From the NCBI GenBank assembly GCA_036362985.1, contig JAYGXS010000002.1, positions 12,298,019 to 12,362,018 of the forward strand: 64,000 bases of DNA, given 5' to 3'. Under the pieces are notes generated by a model, which was not told where the DNA came from, searched no databases, and saw only the letters and a list, made by a program, of their open reading frames with translations. The translations under genes and the position numbers were made by a program. The DNA is from Ligula intestinalis. Its lineage: Eukaryota; Platyhelminthes; Cestoda; Diphyllobothriidea; Diphyllobothriidae. Positions 22,981 to 34,904 of this stretch are shown here, one piece after another. Position 1 is the stretch's first letter. Every line of letters begins with the position of its first letter.

Positions 22981-25900
22981 GTGAGTCCGCAATATACACA
23001 TCTGCAGCACTCCTTATGGCAATGTAATAGAATTTTTTTCAAAAACATTAATGTCATATTTACCTATAGTCAGAAATTATGTCAGTTCGTATCCCTAGTT
23101 CTTTAGCTGTAGTGCCGTATCTTTGTTACTGTATAATTCATGAAATCACTCATAATAATCATCATCTTAAACTATGTGGTCAAAAACATATCTACAAATT
23201 TTTGTGTGTTAACTTGTTCATGCTTCCGCCTATGAGGCAGTTCACGTATGCCATATAATTTGGGTCTTCATCCTGTTAGGATGGCCGAGTATTCCAATAT
23301 GCAGGCTTCAAAAGGCTGGCGATAATAGAAATGATTGTGAATGTAACAATTCTTAACCCTTTTTTGAAAGTTATTTGTCCAATTTCTAGCAAATGAATAT
23401 GCTTTTTTAATGCTGGATAAATACTAAGCCATTTTTCTTCAATTCTCTGGAGTTTCACCAAGACTCATTAGATCGTCTTTTTTGATAATACTAATTTTTA
23501 AAGATGTGCTTACAATCCTCGGTACTTACCCAGTAATCTTGCTCTTCAAAAATGTCTGTAAGAGAGTCATTTTCTTTGAAAAAGTGCGTTGAACTTAGAA
23601 ATTATTTTCAAAGGCCAATTTGGCCGCAAGCCACAAGAATATTACTAAGTTTAGCAGCTCGAAAAAATACATTTTTATACTAGGAAAAAGGAATAGCATG
23701 TCCACACCTTCAAGGCTTTGGCAGCGCTGAGTGAATATCGATTAAAATGGATGATATTTGTAACATAGGATTAGCACAAACTTTAGATCTTATTATTTGA
23801 ATTTTTACCAGAGGGGGAGATAGGGAGATCAACGTGTGTAAACCATGCAATTGGAAGTTGAATGTTGATGAACAGGGCTTGGAGTAGCTTTTGGTATGCG
23901 AAAACCATTTTACCAGACGAGGGTACCTTTCATATCGTTAGTACCGAAAGTAGTTGCGCATGTTTCATCTACTGATGTAACTTCTCAGATAAAATGCTCA
24001 CCCTTTTTCATATGTTTTTGATGAATTCCTCTCAGACTAGCTCAGTTGTTTCGGTTGTTTGAGTTGAGAAGCTAGTGGATGAAATAAGTGAGTTCTGCGG
24101 TTCAAGTGAGGAGGGGTAGAGTTACCTGAAGTATCTGTGTCCGGTGGTTTAAGGGGGTAGAGTTTTGCAGATAATTAACATACGGTATCCCCAAAGAAGA
24201 TATTCTTGAAATTGTTGCTTTGGTGATCTTCTTTATTTATGCAAAAAATGAATGATGTCAAACCTTTAGGACCGCGTTTAAAAACCTAAGTTCCTACTTT
24301 GGATCCCTCGATAGTATATAACCCTTCGACCTAACAGAACGTAGTTTTATCTTGGCCAGAATATTCCTCGGAATTTTTTAGTGAGTCAGAAGACCGCAAA
24401 TACTGGTCATTTAATTGATGGACCTAGCTCTTTAAACGGCTATGGATCGATAATATTCCTCGCCGCAGATCAGTTCATTTATTGTGTCAGTTTAATTGAC
24501 ATTGAATAGTTTAAGCATAGTCTCAATAAGAAAGTAGTCGTTCTTGAACAAGGCCCTAAGTAGACTGCTATACAATCAAATATTTGACGCAAAAGTCTAC
24601 TTATCAAAAATACGCAACACCCTTTCTGATTGTTTGAATGCAGGTCTCCCACTTCAGCCGATTAAAATTTTGGGCCACTGAAAACATTTTAAACCTGACC
24701 TGCCTCCCCCGCAGAATAGAAATTCTGATATTATATCACAAGTCGTGTTTTGATTTAAATCGATTTTATTCAGCATTTAAGACCACTGTCCTGCTCTGAA
24801 GCAAAATCCTCCAACTAGTCTAAAATAGATCTTGAACTTTGAAAAACTGCGCACATCAAAACTGAGGTTTTTAAAAATAAATTATTTTCTTCTAAGTAAT
24901 TCTTTTAATAGAAACTATATCTACTGGTTATCGATTGCAGTGATCAAATGAAAGATTTTTGTTTTAAACATTTTGGTTTGAAAACTTTGCAGCACATTTT
25001 GTGTAGACAAAGCTTGCGGTCCGCACTGTTTCGTTTGCAGTCATATAATAAATAGCTGTTGCTGGTCACTGATAGGATTGCATTTTATTTCAAGCAAAGT
25101 TATTACTAAAAGCACTCAAAAAAGGTAGTATATAGTATGCATCATCCTCATGTACCTTATCTGCTACTAGGTTTATGAAATCAGGCTAAAGGTACCCACA
25201 CCTATGAGGTCACGATAAAGATTCATTGATTTATAAGTCAAAGGTGTTTGGGCAAGTCCCGTGATCACAAAATCCACTGTTATAGCCTTTTTGCTATGTA
25301 GTAAACAGTGGATACATTCCATAGAGATCTTTACACTTTCTAATTTAGTATAGTAGATTAATAAGGGAAAATAAGAAGCGAGAAACTCTCGTAATTATAG
25401 CTTCTTCGGACACTTGAGTTCTGTGAACTTGTGCTGCGTATAGATTTGCACCCGCGGAATTATTTTGACAATTACGTTAGACTGGCTCTACGGACATCAT
25501 TCAGACACTGGCAAGGCAACCCTACACTAGTCATAGTAGACGTGGCCCTGCACTAAGTTCTCCAAAAAGCACCCTCCCCGTGTTCTAAAATTAAGCTAAA
25601 TCTGACCTCTAATCACTAACTTATTCATAACGCTGACTTCGTTTTGAAGTAAGCGTACGTCCATCTATAGAAAATTAGGTCGCCTTGTTTGTGTCCTGCG
25701 TTGAAATACTGTAAAGGGATCGTAAATTTTAACATGAGAATTAACAAATGCTTGAAGGCAAACACCGAAGTGGGGAGTACCTATTTCTAATGTGCTTTTA
25801 GAACCAGGCTGCTTTCTCACGTAAATGCGGCGTGAGTAAAAGTACCGGAAAATCATTTGGCTCAGCGACAGAAAATTGATTTGCGTTGCACAGATGTATC

Positions 25901-26744
25901 ATGTGAGAAGTCAGCCATTTCTTAATTGACTTATGCTTTAGTGGTTGTTAGTGATTAAAAGAGTGATAAAAATGTTCACTCATCTCAGAACTGAAGATTT
26001 ATAGGTGGACGCGTATTTTCAGAAATAAATCAACATAGGGCTCGCTAGGATGCTCAATATACGCGCAGTTAACTGATCAACATGTCCCGCTACCGATTAT
26101 AGGTTATGCTCTAAGAATATACAGCATCAATTACTTTCCCAATCCCATTAGACAGCTGATCTGATGGAAGTGTCATTGATCGTTTTCCCTAGAACCTTCC
26201 CCCAAAAGTGAATAGCTTTCTGATTCCTCTTTAAAGGGCAGATAGATCAGGGAACTCTCACAACGAGTTACAAACTTAAACCGAGAGAGAAAGTTTGCCT
26301 TCAAACAGGATACAGTTTTAATGTTTATTTTGGCTCCGAAAAAATGCATGAAATATATTACAGGCAGCCCTGTCATCCAACTTCTGGGTCATTGTTATGA
26401 CAATGATTAGGGAGAATTGTGAACATTGCATAACATTTGACGGCTCTGTTATAAGCCTGACAACGGTCAATAAAGTCAAAAGGGCAGTCCCGTCCTTAAC
26501 TTTGTCGGCAATCGCTTTGTGCCCATCGTCTCAAACATCCTAGGTGATGTTAGGTAATTCGTAGGATGGTCAGGTGATCAACACTGCACTCGTTATTCCG
26601 ACCTCAGATTAAATCATTTGATGGTCTTAGATTTTGTAGTGGACTTTACTGCTTTCTTCAATGCACGTCTTTCATGTTTAATCTAAGACTAGGCCGGCGC
26701 GAATTTACATGTGGAAAAATTTACTCTTAGCGATGCGGGAAAAA

Positions 26745-26920
26745 AGTGCAACATTTTCCACATTACACCCACTTCTTAAATGTTTCCACTGCCTATCGTA
26801 ATTCCTCACCCCAAACTCCCTATAACCACCGTTTCCGTAAGACAAAATGCAGTGACTACGGGTATATGAGGTGCACTTTTTCAAACTAGCTTTTCCGAAA
26901 TGCAAAAGGAAATTGGCTCG
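26745..26920 (+). repeat. Dispersed repeat, copy 1 (second copy at 42248-42420)
   Basis: The two copies share in order TTTTCCACATTACAC / TTTTCCACTGTACAC, CTTCTTAAA, a CACC..CCCTATAACCAC run, GTTTCCGTA(A/G)GACAAAATGC, GGTGCACT and TTCC(G/A)AA(A)TGCAAAAGG-type words. They are in the same orientation, about 15.5 kb apart. Confidence 0.55.
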
Positions 26921-27084
26921 CAGGATGAAAACCACAGATCACAGGGCTATGCATCGAACCGAAACTGGTTGGGACTACTCGTTTTGAAAGTGTGATAACT
27001 AAATATTGGTCTCAAAGTAAAGAGAAAACGCCATTTTTAGACAAGACAAGTTAAAAAATAACCTTTGATTATTTAAAGTCAAAA

Positions 27085-27245
27085 GGTGACGAACTCCGTT
27101 AAACAGACTGACTCATTTGTAGAATGAAGATTAGCTTTACTGCTAGAAGCGAACAGCGGGTGTCTCTGATGATGCGGATGAGCGAGAATTCGAAACATCA
27201 GGTTAATAAACACCTTGTTCCGGCGATCGCAACTACCCATATTGA
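27085..27245 (+). repeat. Probable solo PLE terminus with hammerhead-like core
   Basis: CTGATGA at 27166-27172 is followed after 18 bases by CGAAAC, then ATCAGGTTAATAAACACC and a TTCCGGCGATCG end. The order matches the termini at 21.9 and 43.6 kb (box, box, AGG, AATAAAC, CCGGTG-type end). The hairpin between the boxes is weak. GGTGT before the first box can pair with ACACC after the second. Confidence 0.4.
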
Positions 27246-30200
27246 CAATTTCTTTTCCAAGGGACTGGATAGGAAAGGGCAAAACACAGAAGCGATGCCT
27301 AAATTCCACTACTAGCCTCTGTTTTTTTCACGCGCCATCCATTTACCATCAGCCACTTTCATTCGAAGGTTCTGGTTTCACCGCTTATGGCGGATTGCGC
27401 GAAAGCAGATAAAAGAGGGTTTTAGCTAGTCTGCCGCGTGATTAAATACCTTTATAATAACCACACAGTTGGTCAGTGCCTATTACCTTGCCAACTTACT
27501 TATTTAAATCCAAGGCGTGAGTAAGTATTTAGCAAAATAGTAAGCACCTTTAATGAATTGTTGTCAACATAATGGAGCTACGTCACTAGTCCTAGTGATA
27601 TATGGACAAAAATATTAACCAACCTTAGGTTTATTATTAATAAGCTGCCCCTCTCCAGAGAATAACATATATTTGCTGTAGCTCGCCAAAGTTTGAATAC
27701 TATTTTATTGATTGATTCGGAAAATTGACTAGATACATATTTTTCCATTTGGTGACCAGAAGTCGTATTTCTTCAACAGGAAAAACTGTTTCAATTTCTT
27801 CTCGTACTAGACGAATCAGATACGTAGAAAGTGGCTGCTTTATGACAGATACCAAAGCACTTCGACTTGATGAACTCTCGGAACTGCAACGGTTTGTTTC
27901 TCGGCGTGTCCTGCACTTTCCGATGAGGTTTAGTTAACTGCAGAGGACAATGTAAGCGACCTACAAGGACATCGGTAGATGGATTGTACTACTCGAAGTT
28001 GACCTTCTTACTAGTACTAAACGGAGACACTGTAATTTATCGGCCTTATTTGCTTACCAAGCCGGACGCACTTCAGGCAAAACAAAGTCATAAAATATTT
28101 CAGCTTAAGACGCAGGTTTTACGCAACTTTACCAGCAATCACGAAAAAAATGCCCCAGCATAAGTTCGTACGCGGAAAATCGTTTGCTTGGCAGTAAAAG
28201 TGTGTACTGGGCCTTCGCCAATGACCCCTGCGATTTATCTCATTTAGGGACACCACAGTCGGGGTTGACACCTCCTCGATAATAATTTGTCGTTCTAAAT
28301 GCCGACTGCAGGGAACAGACACCTTTGCACAGAAAGCCTCAATACCTGGAACAGCACTGACATTATCTATCAGAATTACTGAACGCTCAAATTATATTTT
28401 CATGCAAGTGAGTTAAAAAATAAACCTGCGAATTTAGGCCATGTCCTTAGAGTATTAGCATTTATATTTCAGTTTACGTCTTATCGCATATGCATCCGAT
28501 TTTAGCAATATGTTAAAACACAAAAATCGAAAATGATCAATGTGGAGCAATTGTTATATCATGCAGGGTTGCTTAGTTGGATTTTTAAACCCATTTCGCT
28601 GAAACAGCTAACCTTCTTTGCAGACGTTCAGCTGATACTCTCTCCCATGATGCTCGTTATTTTCTTCCGGTTATTGATTTGGTCTTGAACTCAGAATCAT
28701 CTTGTTAACTATAAATTTGTGGATGCGATTAACGACAGCCGGCGTATGTACACATGAACTAATTTACTTGCATAATGTTAGGGTTTTTCTTGATTGTAGT
28801 TAAAATATTATTCGTTACAAAAGCCCACAAACAGCTTCCCTTGCGCATTAGGTACGCTAGTTCTGAGACCGGTGACTGAGGTTTAAGTGATTGAGACACA
28901 GAGGTACGCGCTATTCTTCCAATGTTTAACTCTCATATTCTCCACGGTGGTATTGTACAGGCTTCAGTCTATTTTGTAATTTACGTTTCCACGAAAAGCA
29001 TGCTGTTAGAAGAAGTAGTATTAATAAAAATGCATCATGAAGGCATGTGACAAATGTTTGTTAAACAAGCTGGATCAAATGCCTTATTGGCATAAAAAAT
29101 TTCTACTATTGCAGAAAGCATGATAGGCGTTCTTTAGAGTCCTCTCCAAAGCCCTGAGTTTGGATTGGCGATCTCAGCCTCTCAAACATTACAGATTTTT
29201 AGTAGAAAAATGAGCACTTTTAGTTTACGGCCCTGCTTATGGCTGTGAATAGGTAAACGAAAAATTAACGTGGGCAGAAGAAGAGCTCTCTAAGTAGTGA
29301 GCATCGAAAAAGCAATGAATAAGCGCTCTCTGACTAAACGAGAGAGTGGAGATACCACAATAAGAGTGCACCTTCTGACAATGCCAAAACAAGTGTTCTC
29401 ATTTGAATATATCCAAAAGCAGAATATTTTCCCAGATGCTATCGCCTAAGACATGTTAGCACCGCCTACGCAAAGTCTGTAAGTCTAGACCTATGGTCTA
29501 CAACATCGCGACGGTCAATGTTGACCGCAAACGGTGTCTGTAGGCCACTATCCATGAAACGGTAATCGATATTACTTTATACCCTGTATGACAACATTTT
29601 ACCGATCACTTATTAGGATGCATCACTAAGGGGCAAGGTGAACCTCTCAGCGTACAAAGTGCATCTTTTACAGTTCTGCTTGTACGCATGGTGCTATCTA
29701 CACCACAATAACATTATCCTACTTCTTGAAATTACCCTCATGCCTTGTACAGATTGCGTATACCCGGTAAAAAAATAGTCTCCAATCTAGACTATACCCT
29801 GATATTGGTATTCATTTCATCCAAGTCCAATTGTTCGATTTAGTTTCTAACTTTGTATTAAGTAGAACATTTTACTCTCCTACACTTTATATCAGCAACT
29901 GTATTGTTTGAAAATCATCATAATTTGTAAAGGTATGCTAAACAGAACTGGCTTCATTAAGTTGTATCAAACACTGATTGCTATCTTGAACAATATATTT
30001 ATAGATTAACATGACTGAAGATACGAGGTCCAGATGTTTTATCCTGTAGACGAAAGTTAACCAGTAACGCACGATGGCTCCCTCTCGATAAGGGTTCATC
30101 ATCTTGAGTGGCCCTTTTCAGTTTCCTTTCAGGAAAGAAAAACAAATAGTCTTTGATTATTTCCGGTAGAATTCTGATCCATGGATCCAATGTGGATCAA

Positions 30201-31879
30201 CACAGAGGTTGACTTATTTAACGTGAAAAAAACCTATTTTTTTCACGAAAGCTCGTCATTTACGATAATTATTATCCTAACAACAGCTTTCATCATTGTT
30301 GTCTTCAATTACGCCAAATTCTTTTGAAAAAAAATCAAGCCCTTGCTTGGTTGTGAATCAACCCAGCAGAGTAAATATATCCAGTTTAATGGAAGACGCG
30401 GCAACTCTGTGCACGCATTTATTGATTCCCACCGCAATTATTTAACGCGCCTCAGTAAATTTAATTCAAATTTGTTTGTACTCAAACTCAATCGATCGAA
30501 GAAAATGCATAAAAACGAATCTGGTAGAATAAATGGCGTGCAGTTAATGAGCAGATACGGTAGTCAAGTAAAAACTCAATGGAAGGGCGATGATGCTCGC
30601 CAGATTCGTGCTTTCAAGGTGCGTTATGCAAATTCCCTGGTAGCCTGGCGGGCTTCCGGCTACTCAGTCTTGTCAATGCAAATCAGATGCGCTCTTGGCT
30701 CACCTAGTATAAACACAAATAAAGCCAACATGTAGAGGAAGAAGACACTTGCACACATACACTCATGTGACCCGGTGGAAGAGGTTTGCAAAAGAGCACT
30801 GCTTATTCGCTATAAGCAGATGGTCACACTGACTTGCCCCCCGAGTGCAGTTGGTGTAAGTTGAGGATCCAGAAGGGTTCTACTTACCCAGCGAAAAAAA
30901 TGGTGGCTCATTATGATATTCTGGGCAGCGCGAATGAACTATTAACGGCCCCCTGACCAATCACATGAACGATAGGGGAACCTAGGCATAAAATTGAGTC
31001 TGGTTTTCAAGTACACTTGCATTTACGGCTTTTGCATAGAGCATCCTACAATCTTTTACGCTATTAGGAAGCCAGCGTATGGAATGGTGTACTTTAAAAG
31101 AAGCATTAGTCACCAGTTAGATGCAAGGCTATTCGAAGGGACATAATTACAAACCCTCTTTAACACCGAAAGGTGCAATGTTTTCAAATATAGAAAGTTT
31201 AAAGAAGATGAGAATTTCTATACACCGAGTAGCATGAAGTACGCACGTTTATGTATAATATACAAGAGGACAATCAATGCGAAATGCGAGAAAGAATAAC
31301 TATTTAAGTAGTAACTTTTGCCGAGTGCTTTTTGTAGGCGGTTGAGAGGAATGCTTGATCTTGATGTGGCCGAAATATTTAGGGATTATGTTGCGCGATT
31401 ATGAACGCTGAAACCCTACTCAGTTAATTACTCTCAATAAAACAAGCATTTCTGGCTTTCATTTAACATTTAATACGACTGCCCACTGCCTGCAGCACTG
31501 TTGAAGTTTTGTTGGCTATCCACCCAAAGTGAAGTAAAATAGGATTCTTCATATGATCTCCTAAAAATGGGTAACATAAAACCCTTTTTAATATCAATTA
31601 TACTTTACATCTGTACTTCGATGCAGAAAATATTTATGCGGCCGATGGTAAAATTACCCGCCATAAATGATCTTTTTGTTGACCGAGTTGGCTGTCATGC
31701 CTAATCATTCAGAATGCTTAGTTCTTGTAACCTCTTGACCCTTGGCCAGGAATGCTGATAAATTAATCTACTGTGAATAATCGGTATTCGATAATCCGGG
31801 AAAAATGACGAGAGAAGACAGTTAGCGTCGCAGTGGATTAAAATGAGACAGAAATTATAATAAAGAAGGATACGGCGGT

Positions 31880-32205
31880 TCGATCACCGGAATCATAATT
31901 TTACTCCCCTGAGCCTTCGGACTCTTTCTGAAGTCCATCGTCAGAGATAAAAGGCATCAACGAAAGACAAGCAACAGGAGGCAGGGGCCAATGAACCGTT
32001 ATAGGGGGGAAGGTGAGAAGGGAGAGGCTCATCAACCAGTCCGGCGTTGCCTGCGCAGGGCGATGTATTTTGGCGTCAGATCGAGAAATCGATTGACTGA
32101 GTTCTCATCCGAGGCCTCAACTCGTGAGAAATTATCATCTCTAGTCTATTTGCCACTAACAGTCAAATGTAAGTGGACAGCCTGTTCAACGAGCCTTTGA
32201 GTTCA
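31880..32205 (-). repeat. PLE-type terminal repeat, single copy
   Basis: The right part (GCGATGTATT, GCGTCAGATCGA, AATCGATTGACTGAGTTC, GAGGCCT) and left part (AAGTCCATCGTCAGAGATAA, GACAAGCAACAGG, CAATGAACCGTTATAG) match one arm of the large palindrome at 43.1-43.66 kb. The minus strand carries CTGACGA, the perfect stem GGACT/AGTCC, then CGAAGG (31945-31911), a hammerhead-like core with position 7 = C. Confidence 0.6.
31911..31945 (-). ncRNA. Hammerhead-like hairpin
   Basis: Minus strand: CTGACGA, T, GGACT, a loop of about eight bases, AGTCC, GAAGG. Stem II is perfect over five pairs. It belongs to the terminal repeat at 31880-32205. The second box reads GAAG, not GAAA, so activity is doubtful. 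Confidence 0.4.
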
Positions 32206-32209
32206 CATC

Positions 32210-33700
32210 GGGTTCCTAGGTCGAGGAGTAATATGGCAAAGAGTACGTTAATGAAACACCGACTTTAGATCATGCAGATTGTAATCGGGACGCAAATTAG
32301 TCGTGTTTGCAGTTTGGTGATCCCCTATTCACATCAGGGTAATTGCCTTTAATCTTTGATTCAAGATTATTTGTTTAAATGCTTCAAAAGTTTCTATACG
32401 AAGCTCCTTTCAGTGTAAAAACTTTATTGATGTAGTTAATTTTAGAGGTTTAACATCAAATTTATCTTTAACCCCCTCTATTCTATCATAACCTGAAATT
32501 CTGCATTTTGCAGCATTGGGTGGACTTCTCCTGATTTGCAATCATGTCCTATGTTGAGTGAATTCGGCATAAATATGAATCAGGGTTATGAAATTCACAT
32601 AACTGACGAACGACTGGGTGATTTTCATAAATCGTGTGCAGTTTTCTCTCTTTTTCCAGTTACCTTCTCATTTTAACACCAGTGTTAAAGTGTTGCAGGG
32701 GTCAAAAGCGTAAATCCGAGTAACCATCGTTTAACCTTACGAGCGTTAAATGCCCCCTACGCAATTAAGGCCATAAGCCATTCTGATCTCTGTAAGCAGT
32801 CCAAATGGTTTGTGTACGACTGGCAGCAAAGTTTATTGGCATTTTGTGTTTCCTCTAATTTCTGAAAGTGTCCAAAATGTCAGGAGGTTTTCGAATTGAT
32901 GACACACTAGTTAGCCAAGCCAACCACAGCAACGTGAATCACACTACTCCGACCGATATAATTGACCTGATTTATGCTAATCTAGGCACGCCCAGCACCT
33001 GCACATTAGCAAATGCGGATGATTCGGATGATGCAATAGTACATTAGTTGCACAAAGGAGAACCTAGAAGGACTGCATATTAACGAAACGTCGCGGCTTG
33101 GTCGATAAATGGCATGCTCAGCAAAGATACCCAGGTAGGCATTCAGGAAGTCAGGTTAGACGAACGAAAGTTTTCTTTTAACTCATCATCAGGCAAATAC
33201 AATAATATACAAGAGAGTAAAGTAAGAAAAAAGCTTAAGCAACCACTCAGTAGTAACCAGGGTGAAAAAGGAGGAGAGGTGTTGTAGGATCAAAGGGGCC
33301 AGATTTTAGTCTTAATTGGGGATCAGAGAGGGAAAAGGGGAAGGAGGGGAAGACGTCCAACAATTATTTCATGTCGTTCCCCCGTCCTTGTCACGCCTTT
33401 TGTTGGGAGGCGTGAGGACGCAAAGTATCATCGTCACGTGACAGCGTGGGTGGCCTGGGGATGCTTGCTACCCCTGCTGCATCACATAATGACATGCATT
33501 ACACAGACCTCCGTTTGGCCTCTAGCGACCAAATACCTCATAAATAACAGATGAATGGCAACCGTTACATTTGATAACTTCCTTCTACACTGTTTCAAAC
33601 CAATCTCCCAGGCCTAGACATCGTCTGTTATCTGCAGTTTAGAGAGGGTGATTGCGTAGGATGTGTTGAAATGCAGTTTGCTCAGCCCCGCCACTTACCA
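32210..33700. other. Non-coding stretch, nothing firm
   Basis: No recognisable protein. On the minus strand near 33150-33175 there is CTGATGA followed by a diverged GAAA-type region, too weak to call a separate element. Confidence 0.45.
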
Positions 33701-33719
33701 TGTTTTCATACGGAACTGC

Positions 33720-34900
33720 GGGAGTCAAAAGAAGCCGCCGACTTGCCTGTGTATGTGTGTGTGCACTAGCACATCTGCACTAGCTAGCTCGCGACAGAAA
33801 CAGTAAATAATGCGCAGTCCTGAGCGGAGTGAATGATCGCTTTGAGGGCCTGCCAACATCGGACCCTTTGGGGCGCGAGGGAGTAAGAGCGAGCACACAC
33901 ACGCACACACGACAGTTCCCCTGTCGATTTCGACGATGGGCACCACGCGCTCCATCAAGCCGCAGCGAACGCTAAAGCAAGCCGCAGCATACACAGAGGC
34001 AAGCTGAGCAAGCAACATGAGAGCAACAGCAAGCAGGAGCAACGCAGAGAACTCGTGCGAGAGAAAACAGGAGTTTAGGCAGACTTGCACAGAATCTACC
34101 CACTCGCTCGCCACTCCCACCTCCGTTTCCGGTGTAAAGACTAAGTCAATAAGACCGGGGATGAGGGAGCGTGTAGATGGCTGGCGCGATAAACACTCAG
34201 CACGCGCACACTTGACACAGCCATCTCGCTAGGTATGCTCCCGACTGCGCGGGAGCGCCATAAAGGCCACATTAAGAGAGAGCCATTGCAGCCTGACTCT
34301 CAGTTCTCCCTCTCCTCCCGTACGCATACACGGACACATGCGTACAGGAGGAGCAGCTACGTAGGAAGCCCGAGATTTCCCGTCAGTTAGCAGACCCTCC
34401 AAGCCACGGCTTTTAGCGCACCGTGATAGATTCAGACGCATTCAGATTTATTATAGTGAGGGAAGAAGCGCGCCGAGGTCGACCTCACTCTCTCCCCCAC
34501 CGCATAGTGACCGCCTAGCTTTTCGGGCACCCGCAGTGGGGCCTGAAACCCAGTGGGAGCACGACAGGGAATCAGAAGTGAGAGAAGGTGCCAGCGCCTT
34601 CCAGGACGCAGGGACCGTGGTTGGCTGAAGACTGGCATTGCATGTGCATACAGACCATTGGATCTCAGAAGGGTGAGAGCAGTCCTGTATGATGCCTAGG
34701 CCAACACCCTCCTGAGAGGCGTAACCAGCCAGTCAACGACTGAAAGGCACTACCCATGCTCCGTTTCCGGTCGGCCTCCGTGGGCGAGGCTGAAAGGAGA
34801 GCACACGCACACACACACACATAAACAAACAGAATCCGGGTGCGTAGTATCACTCCTTTTGCGGTCATTTCTTATGTCCTGAGCAAGAATGAGGCCAGAA
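33720..34900. promoter_or_regulatory. GC-rich, CA-repeat-bearing block, possible promoter or untranslated exon
   Basis: Base composition shifts sharply from AT-rich to GC/CpG-rich, as at 22.1-23.0 kb. Both blocks hold ACAC or GTGT runs and GAGAG stretches. A CA run lies at about 34800-34825. A donor-like CTAG|GTATGC occurs near 34231 on the plus strand. Reading frames on both strands look compositional, including the one at 34120-33725 (minus) with a hydrophobic run. I cannot assign a gene. Confidence 0.25.
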
Positions 34901-34904
34901 GTGG

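Larger units (their letters stand above)
22985..31870. other. AT-rich stretch of about 9 kb without recognisable genes
   Basis: Apart from a PLE-like tip at about 27.1-27.2 kb and one copy of a two-copy repeat at 26745-26920, I see nothing here I can name. All reading frames are short and without family motifs. The donor at 22980 on its left suggests that it may be intronic. Confidence 0.5.

Noticed and set aside
30343..30735. 130-codon plus-strand frame
   Set aside because: No motif, no splice-site context and no codon bias compared with its AT-rich flanks.
33140..33185. Hammerhead-like core on the minus strand
   Set aside because: CTGATGA is present but the GAAA box is not in place and the stem is weak, so it is not listed as a site.
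33725..34120. 131-codon minus-strand frame with a hydrophobic segment
   Set aside because: It lies in a CA/GC-biased block, has no splice or family support, and ends at the edge of the biased region.
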